Shown one piece after another: positions 46,553 through 54,800 of a stretch of 64,000 nucleotides of DNA. The notes beneath the pieces were generated by a model. It was given only the letters and a program-made list of their open reading frames with translations, was not told where the DNA came from and did not search any database. The position numbers were made by a program, and so were the translations under genes. How positions within the stretch are numbered: position 1 is the first letter of the stretch; each line of letters opens with the position of its first letter. Origin of the DNA: Pusillimonas caeni (GTDB taxonomy: Bacteria > Pseudomonadota > Gammaproteobacteria > Burkholderiales > Burkholderiaceae_B); assembly GCF_003545815.1 (NCBI RefSeq), contig NZ_PDUW01000009.1:1-64000 (forward strand), written 5' to 3'.

Positions 46553-47845
46553 TCAATCGATGCCGTGGAACACGCTGTCGTCCGGCCCTATGTGCGAGGG
46601 CGGATTCCAGGTGACGTCGCGCAGGGAATGCTGCACCAGGCCTTCGACTCCAAGCAGCACGGCGAAGATGGCCATGCGTACCGGTATGCCGTTGTCGGCC
46701 TGGCGGAAGATGGCCAGGCGGGGGTCGTGGTTCAGGTCGACGCTGAGATCGTGCGCCCCTTCGCGGCTGTCGCGCGGCAAGGGATGCATGATGATGGCGT
46801 CGGAACGGCCGTAGCGATCGACGATGGCCTTGTTGACCTGGAAGTCGGCGGTATAGCCCTCGAGCTGCTCATCGGCGAAGCGCTCTTTCTGCACCCGGGT
46901 CGCATAGACGACGTCGGCGCCCGCCAGCCCCTCCGCGAGCGAGCTGGTCTGCTCGATGACATGGCCCCGCTTGCCCGCCTGCTCGAGGATATAGTCGGGC
47001 ATCTCCAGCCCCTTGGGCGCGACCAGCGTGAACTTCAGGTCGCGATACAAGGCCAGCAGCTTGATCAGCGAATGCACGGTGCGACCGTATTTCAGGTCTC
47101 CCACCATGGCGATGTGGGCGCCGTCCAGCAGCTTGCCCAGGCGCGAAAACTCGGTAAGGATGGTGTACAGGTCCAGCAAAGCCTGGCTGGGATGCTCGCC
47201 GGCGCCGTCGCCGCCGTTGATCACGGGAATGTTCGTCGCCTCGGCGAATTCGGCTACCGAACCTTGCTCGGGATGGCGGATCACCAGCGCATCGACGTAG
47301 CCGCTCATGACGCGGCTGGTGTCATAGATGGACTCGCCCTTGGCCATGGACGAGAAGGTGAACCCCGTCGTATCGCACACCGAACCGCCCAGCCGGCAGA
47401 AGGCGGCGCCAAAGCTGACGCGGGTGCGCGTGCTGGCCTCGAAGAACAGATTGCCCAGCACCGCCCCTTCGAGCACCCGCGACACTTTCTGGCGCCGGGC
47501 GATGGGCTGCATCTGGTCGGCGATGCGAAACAGCTCTTCGACCGATTCGCGCGAAAACTGGTCCACCGACAACAACTGATGCTTGCCGTTATACGAGATG
47601 CGGTCACGCAGCGGCCCGGACTGTGCGCTCTGCGCATACTTCTGCAGCAGGGCTTCGTTTTCGACGATCTCAGTGACGAAACGGGACACGACTTCGGGCA
47701 TGTTGCGGGCTTCCTGCGAGCCCTCGGGCAACAGCCATGTATCCAGCGCACGTCGCTTGACCCCGATGCGGGCTGCGAAAACGTCGCGCGTCAGGTTGAG
47801 CCGACGCATGGCATCGCGCAGAAACACTTGCTGGGAAACGGACAT
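46553..47845 (-). CDS. pyrB: Aspartate carbamoyltransferase with N-terminal HTH-like domain
   Basis: 430-residue enzyme, about 120 residues longer than the common catalytic chain. Residues 1-60 resemble an XRE/Cro-type helix-turn-helix (FLRDAMRRLNLTRDVFAARIGVKRRALDTWLLPE). The rest is PyrB: FFEASTRTRVSFGAAFCRLGG with the carbamoyl-phosphate STRT loop, MAKGESIYDT, RHPEQGS, GDGAGEHPSQALLDLYTI and IMHPLPRD. It commits aspartate to pyrimidine synthesis. No regulatory pyrI is next to it. A perfect palindrome sits 17 bases upstream of the start, a possible target of its own HTH. Confidence 0.92.
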   Translation of the reverse strand: MSVSQQVFLRDAMRRLNLTRDVFAARIGVKRRALDTWLLPEGSQEARNMPEVVSRFVTEIVENEALLQKYAQSAQSGPLRDRISYNGKHQLLSVDQFSRESVEELFRIADQMQPIARRQKVSRVLEGAVLGNLFFEASTRTRVSFGAAFCRLGGSVCDTTGFTFSSMAKGESIYDTSRVMSGYVDALVIRHPEQGSVAEFAEATNIPVINGGDGAGEHPSQALLDLYTILTEFSRLGKLLDGAHIAMVGDLKYGRTVHSLIKLLALYRDLKFTLVAPKGLEMPDYILEQAGKRGHVIEQTSSLAEGLAGADVVYATRVQKERFADEQLEGYTADFQVNKAIVDRYGRSDAIIMHPLPRDSREGAHDLSVDLNHDPRLAIFRQADNGIPVRMAIFAVLLGVEGLVQHSLRDVTWNPPSHIGPDDSVFHGID

Positions 47846-47861
47846 GGCTCAGCCTCGCTAT

Positions 47862-47884
47862 AAATATACGCAAAGCGTATATTT
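47862..47884. promoter_or_regulatory. Perfect palindrome directly upstream of the HTH-pyrB gene
   Basis: Arms AAATATACGC and GCGTATATTT are perfect 10-bp inverted repeats around AAA, centred 28 bases upstream of the pyrB start, in the only AT-rich stretch of the region. The position overlaps where a ribosome site or promoter would be, fitting a repressor site. Binding by the HTH domain of the PyrB fusion is an inference. Confidence 0.7.
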
Positions 47885-47912
47885 TATTTCAAGAGCCTAT
47901 GAAGGTGAAATG

Positions 47913-48015
47913 TTTTTTTGCCGGGGGCGCCGAGCCGCCGGGCCGCCTCAAGGCAAAAAGCGCCCCGGGGGGCAGCAAGCGGGCGCGAGCCCGCGCGGCG
48001 TGGGGGTGTTTTTTT
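47913..48015. repeat. Mosaic GC-rich intergenic repeat, copy B
   Basis: This copy starts with TTTTTTTGCCGGGGGCGCCG, which is found in copy A as reverse complement near 45395-45420, then carries GCCGGGCCGCC and the shared 19-mer GGGGGGCAGCAAGCGGGCG (47967-47985), and ends in GGCGTGGGGGTGTTTTTTT. The order and orientation of sub-blocks differ from copy A, so these are rearranged members of one family. It overlaps the 3-prime end of the membrane-protein gene on the minus strand. Confidence 0.78.
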
Positions 48016-48526
48016 GCAGCAGCGCAGGCTGAGGCGGCATCTGCGGCGGTTCGGCCGACTGATGCTGGGGCACGGCCGGGCCTTCGGGCCAGCTTTCATC
48101 GTACGACCAGTCGTCGTTGGCCAGGCTGCCCATGCCGACCAGCAGCCAGCACCCCACTGCAAACGTCACCATGCTGACACAGTAGGAGCCCAGCACACAA
48201 AGCACCGGAATCCAGTGAGGACGCCGCCGTCCGTCGCGAGCGCGCAGGCCGAGGCTGGCTTGCGCCATATAGACCCACAAAAGGCCCAGCCCCGCCAACG
48301 CCAGTCCGCACAGGAAGGCCAGCAGCGGCATGCGCAGGAAATAAGCCGGTACCTCGGTGGGCACGATACCCAGCGCGCACAGCACCACCAGCAGTACGCC
48401 CACCCCATTGATCCAGGCCAGAAATCTGAAGCCCAGCGTCAGGACGTCGGGCAAGGTCCTATCCACCGCCTGCGGGCGGTGGTCTTCGTTCAACATTTCG
48501 TGGACCGCCTTGTATTCAGTACCCAT
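47948..48526 (-). CDS. Membrane protein of unknown function
   Basis: 192-residue protein with four hydrophobic helices (FLAWINGVGVLLVVLCALGIV; MPLLAFLCGLALAGLGLLWVYMA; VLCVLGSYCVSMVTFAVGCWLLVGM) after a charged N-terminus MGTEYKAVHEMLNEDHRPQAVD. No family is recognised. The last 25-30 residues (QKNTPTPRGLAPACCPPGRF...) are encoded by the GC-rich repeat, so the natural C-terminus may have been replaced. The ATG at 48526 lies immediately after the T-run of the terminator of the upstream lipoprotein gene. Confidence 0.72.
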   Translation of the reverse strand: MGTEYKAVHEMLNEDHRPQAVDRTLPDVLTLGFRFLAWINGVGVLLVVLCALGIVPTEVPAYFLRMPLLAFLCGLALAGLGLLWVYMAQASLGLRARDGRRRPHWIPVLCVLGSYCVSMVTFAVGCWLLVGMGSLANDDWSYDESWPEGPAVPQHQSAEPPQMPPQPALLQKNTPTPRGLAPACCPPGRFLP

Positions 48527-48527
48527 G

Positions 48528-48578
48528 AAAAAACGACACCCTATGACGCCGGACCAACGGTCCACTCATAGGGTGTCG
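48528..48578 (-). terminator. Terminator of the lipoprotein gene abutting the next start codon
   Basis: CGACACCCTATGA (48534-48546) and its complement (48566-48578) form a 13-bp stem with a smaller GGACC/GGTCC stem inside. On the minus strand the stem is followed by TTTTTT, and the ATG of the membrane-protein gene begins two bases later. Termination here would normally cut off that gene, so it is either read from readthrough or from another promoter. Confidence 0.82.
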
Positions 48579-48632
48579 CCCCGAAATGGATCGGCACCCG
48601 GGTTCGCGAGAAACCCGGGCGACACATCCGGT

Positions 48633-49262
48633 TCAGTTACCCGACGGTGCCGACGGGGCCGTTGTGCCCGGCGCCGGCGTGCCGGGAGCCCCCGCGCCGC
48701 TGCCGTTCTGCCGCGCGCCGTCCGGCGCCGCGACGGGATTGCCGTTCTCGTCGACCCCGGCGATGGCGCGCGCAGCCGCCGTGGCGTTCTGCTCGGTGCC
48801 CACTGCAAAGACGAGCTGGTCGGTGGTGACCGGGGTGGTGAAGCTGGGCGCGGCCAGCATGGTGCGGCCCACGACCAGCGCCAGGCGCTTGTTGGGGTTT
48901 TGAGTGGTGATGTCGGTGATCTTCTTCTGGCCTACGTTGTTCAAGGCCAGAGCAAGCAGCCCGGTGCCTTCTTGGCTGGTGCCGGCCTGGACGCCGACCA
49001 GGTCGTCGCGCGTGATGACCGGCTGCGGGTTGACATATAGCGTGCCGGCCTGGATCTGCACAGGCGTCCAACCCTGCTGGTTGACGGTGTCGGCCAGGAA
49101 CACCGCGACCGGGGCGCCCTGACTGCTTGCCTGCATGGAAGTCTCGGCCGGAGCCTCGGGTTTGGCCTCGGTAGTCTGCTTGCCGGGCATGGATTGGCAA
49201 GCAGCCAAAAGAACCAGACTGGCCGGCAACAGGATTCGACCCAACGTGCGTACTGCTTTCAT
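48633..49262 (-). CDS. Putative lipoprotein
   Basis: 209-residue protein with lipoprotein signal (MKAVRTLGRILLPASLVLLAAC, lipobox LAAC). The middle (residues 50-160: GAPVAVFLADTVNQQGWTPVQIQAGTLYVNPQPVITRDDL ... LALVVGRTMLAAPSFTTPVT) resembles the periplasmic P1 head found in SecD, a likeness noted by eye and not decisive. The C-terminus is Pro/Gly/Ala-rich. The gene has its own terminator. No function is assigned. Confidence 0.75.
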   Translation of the reverse strand: MKAVRTLGRILLPASLVLLAACQSMPGKQTTEAKPEAPAETSMQASSQGAPVAVFLADTVNQQGWTPVQIQAGTLYVNPQPVITRDDLVGVQAGTSQEGTGLLALALNNVGQKKITDITTQNPNKRLALVVGRTMLAAPSFTTPVTTDQLVFAVGTEQNATAAARAIAGVDENGNPVAAPDGARQNGSGAGAPGTPAPGTTAPSAPSGN

Positions 49263-49431
49263 GAGATGCCCCTTCTTTTGGTTGTTACAAGGCTAAAATT
49301 CTAACAGGAAGCCTGCCCGGGGCACGCCAACAATTGTCAATTTATGGTTCAATTACAAAAATACGTTACCCCAGCGGCGCCCTTGGCGGCCGCTTTCTCG
49401 CAGAACCTCTTTTCGCAACGGAGACCTTTTC

Positions 49432-49605
49432 GTGGCTGATACGCATTCCACCACCCACAGCGCTTCAAACTCGCCCCGTTTTTCGGCGGGCCTGGTCACC
49501 GGCATCGTCACGCTGGCGTGGCTGATCGTCTTCGGCCTGGTCACCCTGCACGGCCTGGACGGCATCCATCAACACGACGGCGTCGAGGCCGCGCAGTCCA
49601 AATAA
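49432..49605 (+). CDS. Small single-span membrane protein overlapping the pbpC 3-prime end
   Basis: 57-residue frame starting at GTG 49432, with GGAG nine bases upstream. It encodes a Ser/Thr/His-rich head (ADTHSTTHSASNSPRFSAG), one hydrophobic helix (LVTGIVTLAWLIVFGLVTL) and an acidic tail (GLDGIHQHDGVEAAQSK). The last 37 bases overlap the convergent pbpC end. The clear membrane profile and ribosome site support it; family unknown. Confidence 0.6.
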   Translation: MADTHSTTHSASNSPRFSAGLVTGIVTLAWLIVFGLVTLHGLDGIHQHDGVEAAQSK

Positions 49606-51779
49606 TCGCCTTCGCGCACGGGGGCGGCCAGCACGGCCCCCCTTACCGTCAGCGTCACGCTGTCCAGCACTTCTCCCTCTTTCCCCAGCAGTTCCACACG
49701 ATGCCTGCCCGGCCTGGGCAGCCATAGCATCTCCTGGCCTTGCACGGCTTCCCCTCCGTCTATGCGCCAGCCCACCTCTTCCCTCGAGAGCGGCGCTGCA
49801 GCCGACGCGCGAAACACCACCCGTTGGTTGCGCGGCGGAATGTCGGGATCGAGGGCCAGCACGGTTCCGTCCTGCGGCGCCGCGATGCGTATCGGCGCTT
49901 GCCATCCGTCTTGCGAACCGCGGGCGCGCCTGACCTGTGCAAGCGCCGTGTCGCCCACGAAATAGTCGATGCGCGGGGGTTCGATGCCATCCTCGAAGCC
50001 CACCCGGCCCCCACGCACCCCCTCGGGCATGGGCGGCTGGCGGCTGCCCTGCCTGCCATGCAGATAAACCATGATGTCATGCCAGATCGGGCCGGCGCCC
50101 GTTACGCCCGATACGTCGCGCATGCTGTCGCCGCTGCTGTTGCCGGCCCATACGCCCACGGTGTGGCGGTCGGACCACCCTATCGTCCAGTTGTCGCGCA
50201 TGTCCTTGCTGGTGCCGGTCTTTACCGCCGTCCAGAACGGCGTGGTCAGCGGACTGTCCAGCCCGAAGGTGCGCGCACGCGCCTGTCGGTCGGACAATAT
50301 GTCGCCGACGATCCAGGATGCCTCGGCATCCATGACCCGCGCCGCCTCTTCAGCGCCGCCCCGGTCCAGCCGCACAGCGGAATAGCGGCCCAGATTCGCC
50401 AAGGCGCGATAGGCGTTGGTCAGCGTCAGCAGGCTCACGTCGGCGCTGCCCAGCGCAAGACTGTAGCCGTAGTAATCGCCGCCATGCTCCAGCGGCAGGC
50501 CCAGTCTCGCGAGACGCTGTCGAAAGGCATCCGGCGTCACCATGGTCAGGGCGCGCACGGCCGGAATGTTCAGCGAAGACCCAAGCGCCGTGCGCACGCT
50601 GACCCAGCCTGAAAAACGTTCGTCGTAATTGCGCGGAATGTAGAGACCATTGCCGGTGGGAAGATTCAAAGGGCCGTCGTCCAGCAAGGAAACCGCCGTG
50701 AGCCGCTGCTGCTCGATCGCCTGCTGATACAGGAAAGGCTTCAGTGTGGAGCCCGCCTGCCTGCGCGCCTTGGCATGGTCGACCCAGGCGGCCTCCGACC
50801 ATCCGCCCGACGATCCCACATAAGCCAGCACCTGGCCGCTGGCATTGTCCAGCACCACCACTGCCGCGTCCCTGACATTGCTTCCGGCCAGCTCGTGCAA
50901 GCGGCGGTTCATGATCTGCAGCACCTGGCGCTGCAAGGCGCCGTCGATCGAAGTGCGCAGCGCCTCGCCCGGTCCGGGCTTAGCCTGCGCCACCGCCCAG
51001 CGGGCGAAATGCGGCGCCAGCCCGTCGCGGTCGAACCGGGGCGAAGCACGATTTCTCAACCTGGCCTCGACGAACAATTTCATATCGAAGCAGTCGGCCT
51101 TCTCGCGGGTACGCTGCAGCAAGGCGCAGGCGCGCCGCGCCAGCAGGCCGGACGACACATTGGGGCCGCGCAGCATCGCCGCCGCAATGGCAGATTCGCG
51201 GGCGTCCAGGCCGCTGGCGTGTTTCTGAAAAAGCACTCTTGCCAGGGCGTCCACGCCGACGAGCTCCCCCCGAAACGGCACCAGGTTGAGATAGGCTTCG
51301 AGAATCTGGTCCTTGCTCCAGCGGCGCTCCAGCGCCTGCGCATAGACCGCCTGGTCCAGCTTCTGCAGCAAGCCGCGGCCTTGGGCGGGCCGCCGATGAC
51401 GCCCTTCGATGAGGCCGGCCAACTGCATGGTAAGCGTGGAGGCGCCGCGCGGACCTGCGCCGAAGATCCCGTCCCAGGCCGCCGCCGCGACGGCCCGCAG
51501 GTCCACGCCGTTGTGTGAGTGGAACCGCCGGTCTTCGGACTCGATGACGGCCTGAAGCAAGGCGGGAGACACTTCATCCAGCGTCAGCCAGTCGCCTCGC
51601 CGCCCCTGAAAATCGGCACGCACGCGCTGCAGCGGCATGCCGCTGCGGTCGAGGACCAGGACATCGGAGGCCCGGTAGTCCCGCCGCAGCGACTCGAAGC
51701 CTGGGAGGGACGTGGACATCGCCGCGGTGGCGGCCATCCATCCCAGCATCATTGCCGCTGCGGCGATCGCCCTTCTCAT
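49569..51779 (-). CDS. pbpC: Penicillin-binding protein 1C
   Basis: 736-residue bifunctional PBP. After an N-terminal hydrophobic anchor (AIAAAAMMLGWMAATAA) comes the glycosyltransferase domain (AVIESEDRRFHSHNGVDLRAV; GASTLTMQLAGL), then the transpeptidase domain with active Ser in AGSTLKPFLYQQAI, SSLN (SxN motif) and VKTGTSKDMRDNW (KTG motif), and a C-terminal BiPBP-C domain (RIAAPQDGTVLALDPDIPPRNQRVVF). It polymerises and cross-links peptidoglycan. It lies 36 bases downstream of the alpha-2-macroglobulin gene, its usual partner. Confidence 0.93.
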   Translation of the reverse strand: MRRAIAAAAMMLGWMAATAAMSTSLPGFESLRRDYRASDVLVLDRSGMPLQRVRADFQGRRGDWLTLDEVSPALLQAVIESEDRRFHSHNGVDLRAVAAAAWDGIFGAGPRGASTLTMQLAGLIEGRHRRPAQGRGLLQKLDQAVYAQALERRWSKDQILEAYLNLVPFRGELVGVDALARVLFQKHASGLDARESAIAAAMLRGPNVSSGLLARRACALLQRTREKADCFDMKLFVEARLRNRASPRFDRDGLAPHFARWAVAQAKPGPGEALRTSIDGALQRQVLQIMNRRLHELAGSNVRDAAVVVLDNASGQVLAYVGSSGGWSEAAWVDHAKARRQAGSTLKPFLYQQAIEQQRLTAVSLLDDGPLNLPTGNGLYIPRNYDERFSGWVSVRTALGSSLNIPAVRALTMVTPDAFRQRLARLGLPLEHGGDYYGYSLALGSADVSLLTLTNAYRALANLGRYSAVRLDRGGAEEAARVMDAEASWIVGDILSDRQARARTFGLDSPLTTPFWTAVKTGTSKDMRDNWTIGWSDRHTVGVWAGNSSGDSMRDVSGVTGAGPIWHDIMVYLHGRQGSRQPPMPEGVRGGRVGFEDGIEPPRIDYFVGDTALAQVRRARGSQDGWQAPIRIAAPQDGTVLALDPDIPPRNQRVVFRASAAAPLSREEVGWRIDGGEAVQGQEMLWLPRPGRHRVELLGKEGEVLDSVTLTVRGAVLAAPVREGDYLDCAASTPSC

Positions 51780-51815
51780 GCGGCTGTCCCCTTAGTGTCA
51801 GCAGGCCCTTCGGCC

Positions 51816-54800
51816 CTAATCGGCACGAATGTCCATCGGCTCCGCCTGGGGCAGGATTCCTTGGACGTCGGGCTGGTAAAGGGCCTCGATGCGGGTGGGC
51901 GGCATGTTGAACCGTCCGGCCGTATTGAGGCGCACCGTATAGTCGATTTGCGTCTCGCCCCGGGGCAGATATTCGTAGTAGGCGCGATAGCCGCTGAAAC
52001 TTCTCTCGACATAGCTGGGAGCCGGCCCCTGCGTGGCCTCCTCGGTGCGCGTCTCGATGCTGGAGTCGCGCCCCAGGCCGCTGCCGAGCAGGGTCGCGCC
52101 GGCGGGGATCGGGTCGCTCACCACGGCCCAGGTGGTCGCGCTGCGCGCCTTGATGACAAGCCTCACCCGGTAGACGTCGCCGGGGGACCAGCGGTCGGGA
52201 CGGGCTTGCGAAACCGGCGTGATGTTGCGCTGAAGCTCGAAACCCGCCACAACCGGTTCGCGTATCGGCACCGCCGCCAGCGAACGGGTCCAGACCCAGA
52301 CCGTGCCGAACCCTTCCTGCTTTACGTCGAGCACGCCCGATCCGCGCGCGGGCCAGGGCTGCAGCAGGCGGTGCACCGACACGTCGGACGGGGAGCGGAG
52401 CCCGCCGTCGGCCTCGGCGGGGGCTTTGGCGGCGGCCGCGTCCGGCGCGGCCCAGTCGAAGCTGCGGCCGGCCGCGCCGTCGATCCCGACGTGCACACGG
52501 CCCGATACGGGAACCTGCTCATAGGTCCGGGCGAATTTTTCCATCGCCAGGCTGGCCATCAGGTTCTCGGTGGTGGTACGCCAGGCGCCGTTGCGCTGGG
52601 CCGCCATCAGGCCCTGTGCAAGGCGCGGCATGGCTTCGTCCCATTCCGGCCTTCCGGCCATGAGGGACAAGAGCCGGGCCGCATCCACCTGCGGACTGCG
52701 CATCAACCACCACTGATCGTCGCTCTGCGCGAAGACGAGTTCGGTGCCGCGATTGAGCATGCGCGCCCGCAGCACCTGCTCGGCGTGTTTCATGTGTTCG
52801 GCGCGCCGCGGTATGTCTTGCACTCGCGTCAGAATGGACAGCCAATCGATGACGGAGGAGGTCGGCCAGCGGTCGGGGACGATCTGTATGCTGTCCAGCA
52901 GCGACGGACGCATCAGGCCTTCGCGCGCCAGCGCCTCCAGGACCAGCAGCTTGCGCAGCGGCAGATCGTTCGTGGGCGCCCATCGATGCCGCGCTATGCG
53001 GCCCTGCGCGAAATTCAGCAGGCCTTGCCGCATGGCTTCCCGCGCCCCCTCGGGCAAGGCGAAATCCAAGCCCAGGGAACGGGCCTCATGGCTGGCCGCC
53101 AGCAGGTAGGCCGTAAGCACTTCGCTGCCTTGCTGCGCCCCCGGGAAATAAGACGCCAGGCCGTCCCCATCGAGATAGTCGGGCAGCCGGCGCATGAGAT
53201 CGCGCCACTGCTCCATGCTGCGCATGCCTATGGCGCGCGAACCCAGCTGCTCCAGGCAGGTGTATTCGTAGTCCTTGAACCACTGCACTACGCCCGGCAG
53301 ACTGCCGCCCAGGGACGATTGCAGGTAGACCTCCAGCCCGCCCCGCGGCGCCCCGTCGCCCAGCCGCAGCGCCCCTTGCGGAGCCGCGAACGAAAGATGC
53401 ATCGGGTTCGACTCGTCGACGGCCTGCAGGGCCGCCTGATGCACGGCAATGGGAACGCTGGGCGCCAGCGCCTGATGCACCACCAGCCTGTCGCCCGCGC
53501 CCTCACCTTCCACCTCGCTGGCTTCCAGCGTCCACGTCAGTTCGGCGTCCGAATCGGGCTGTTCGGCCTGCGGCGCGGTCAGCTCCCAGAACAGCGTCTC
53601 GGCCTTGCCGGCCGCCACGGGGACCGTGCGAGGCTCCAGCGTACCGTCCGGCAGCCCGCTTCCCGCGTAGCCGGCCTGCACCCGCAGGCGCATGTCGCGC
53701 TCGGTGGTGTTGCGCACGGTGACCGAGGCGCGATAGCGGTCGCCTTCGCGTACCAGCGCGGGCAGGCCCGAAATCACCTGCACATCCTGTGTCGTGGCAA
53801 TCGTGGCCTGGCCTTCGCCAAAGCGGGCGACGCCTTCGTCGGCCAGGGCCACCAGCCGGAAAGAGGTGATGGCGTCGTTCAGAGGCACGACGAGGCTGGC
53901 CCGGCCCTGGGCGTCCAGTTGCACATCGGGCTGCCACAGCAGCAAGGTGTCCAGCAGCTCGCGCGTCGGGCTCTTGCCGCCCCCGCCGCCGGCGGGCAGC
54001 GCCTTGCGCCCGTAATGGCGGCGGCCCACCACCTGGCTCTGGCCTGTCGCGGTCTGGACACCGTAGCTGCGGCGCGGATGCATGGCCTCGAGCAGCTTCC
54101 AGCTGTCGTTGGCGGCCAGCTCGAGCAAAGCCTCGTCCACGGCGGCGAAAGCCACTTGGCCATGCGCCGCCGGCATGCCGTCGGCCGTGGTCACCTGGAT
54201 GTCCACCTTCGCCTCGTCCCGGACCTGATAGCGCCGCTTGTCCGGCTTCACCTCGACCTTGAGGCCGCCGCCACTGTCATTGACGCGGATCTCGGCCAGG
54301 CCGAAGCGGAAAGCGGGCTTGGAAAGGTCGATCAGCGCCGACGGGGCCTGATACTCCCTGCCCTCCTGGAAGGCGCTGAACCAGGCCGAGGGCTGCTTCC
54401 AGCCCCACGAGAAAAACGAATACCACGGCACCTCGTGCAAGCGGCCGCGCAACACCAGCACCGACACATAGACGTTGGGCCTCCACTCGGCGCGCACCGG
54501 GACGCGGATGCGCGGATCGCTGCCTTCCAGCTCCACCACGCTGGACGACAGCACCCCTTCGCGCTCGACGGCCACCAGCGCGGTTGCATGGCGGAAGGGC
54601 ATGCGCACCTGAAACTCGGCCGTTTCACCCGGTTCATAGACTTTCTTGCCCGGAATGACGTCGATGCGGTCGTCGTTGCCCGCGTCGAACCACAGGTCTT
54701 CGCCTCCCATGACCCAGACCGTCGTCGCGGCCTCGCTATGCCGGCCCTCGTCGTCTGCTACGCTCGCGATCAGTTCGATCGACCCGGACCGGTCGAAGCT

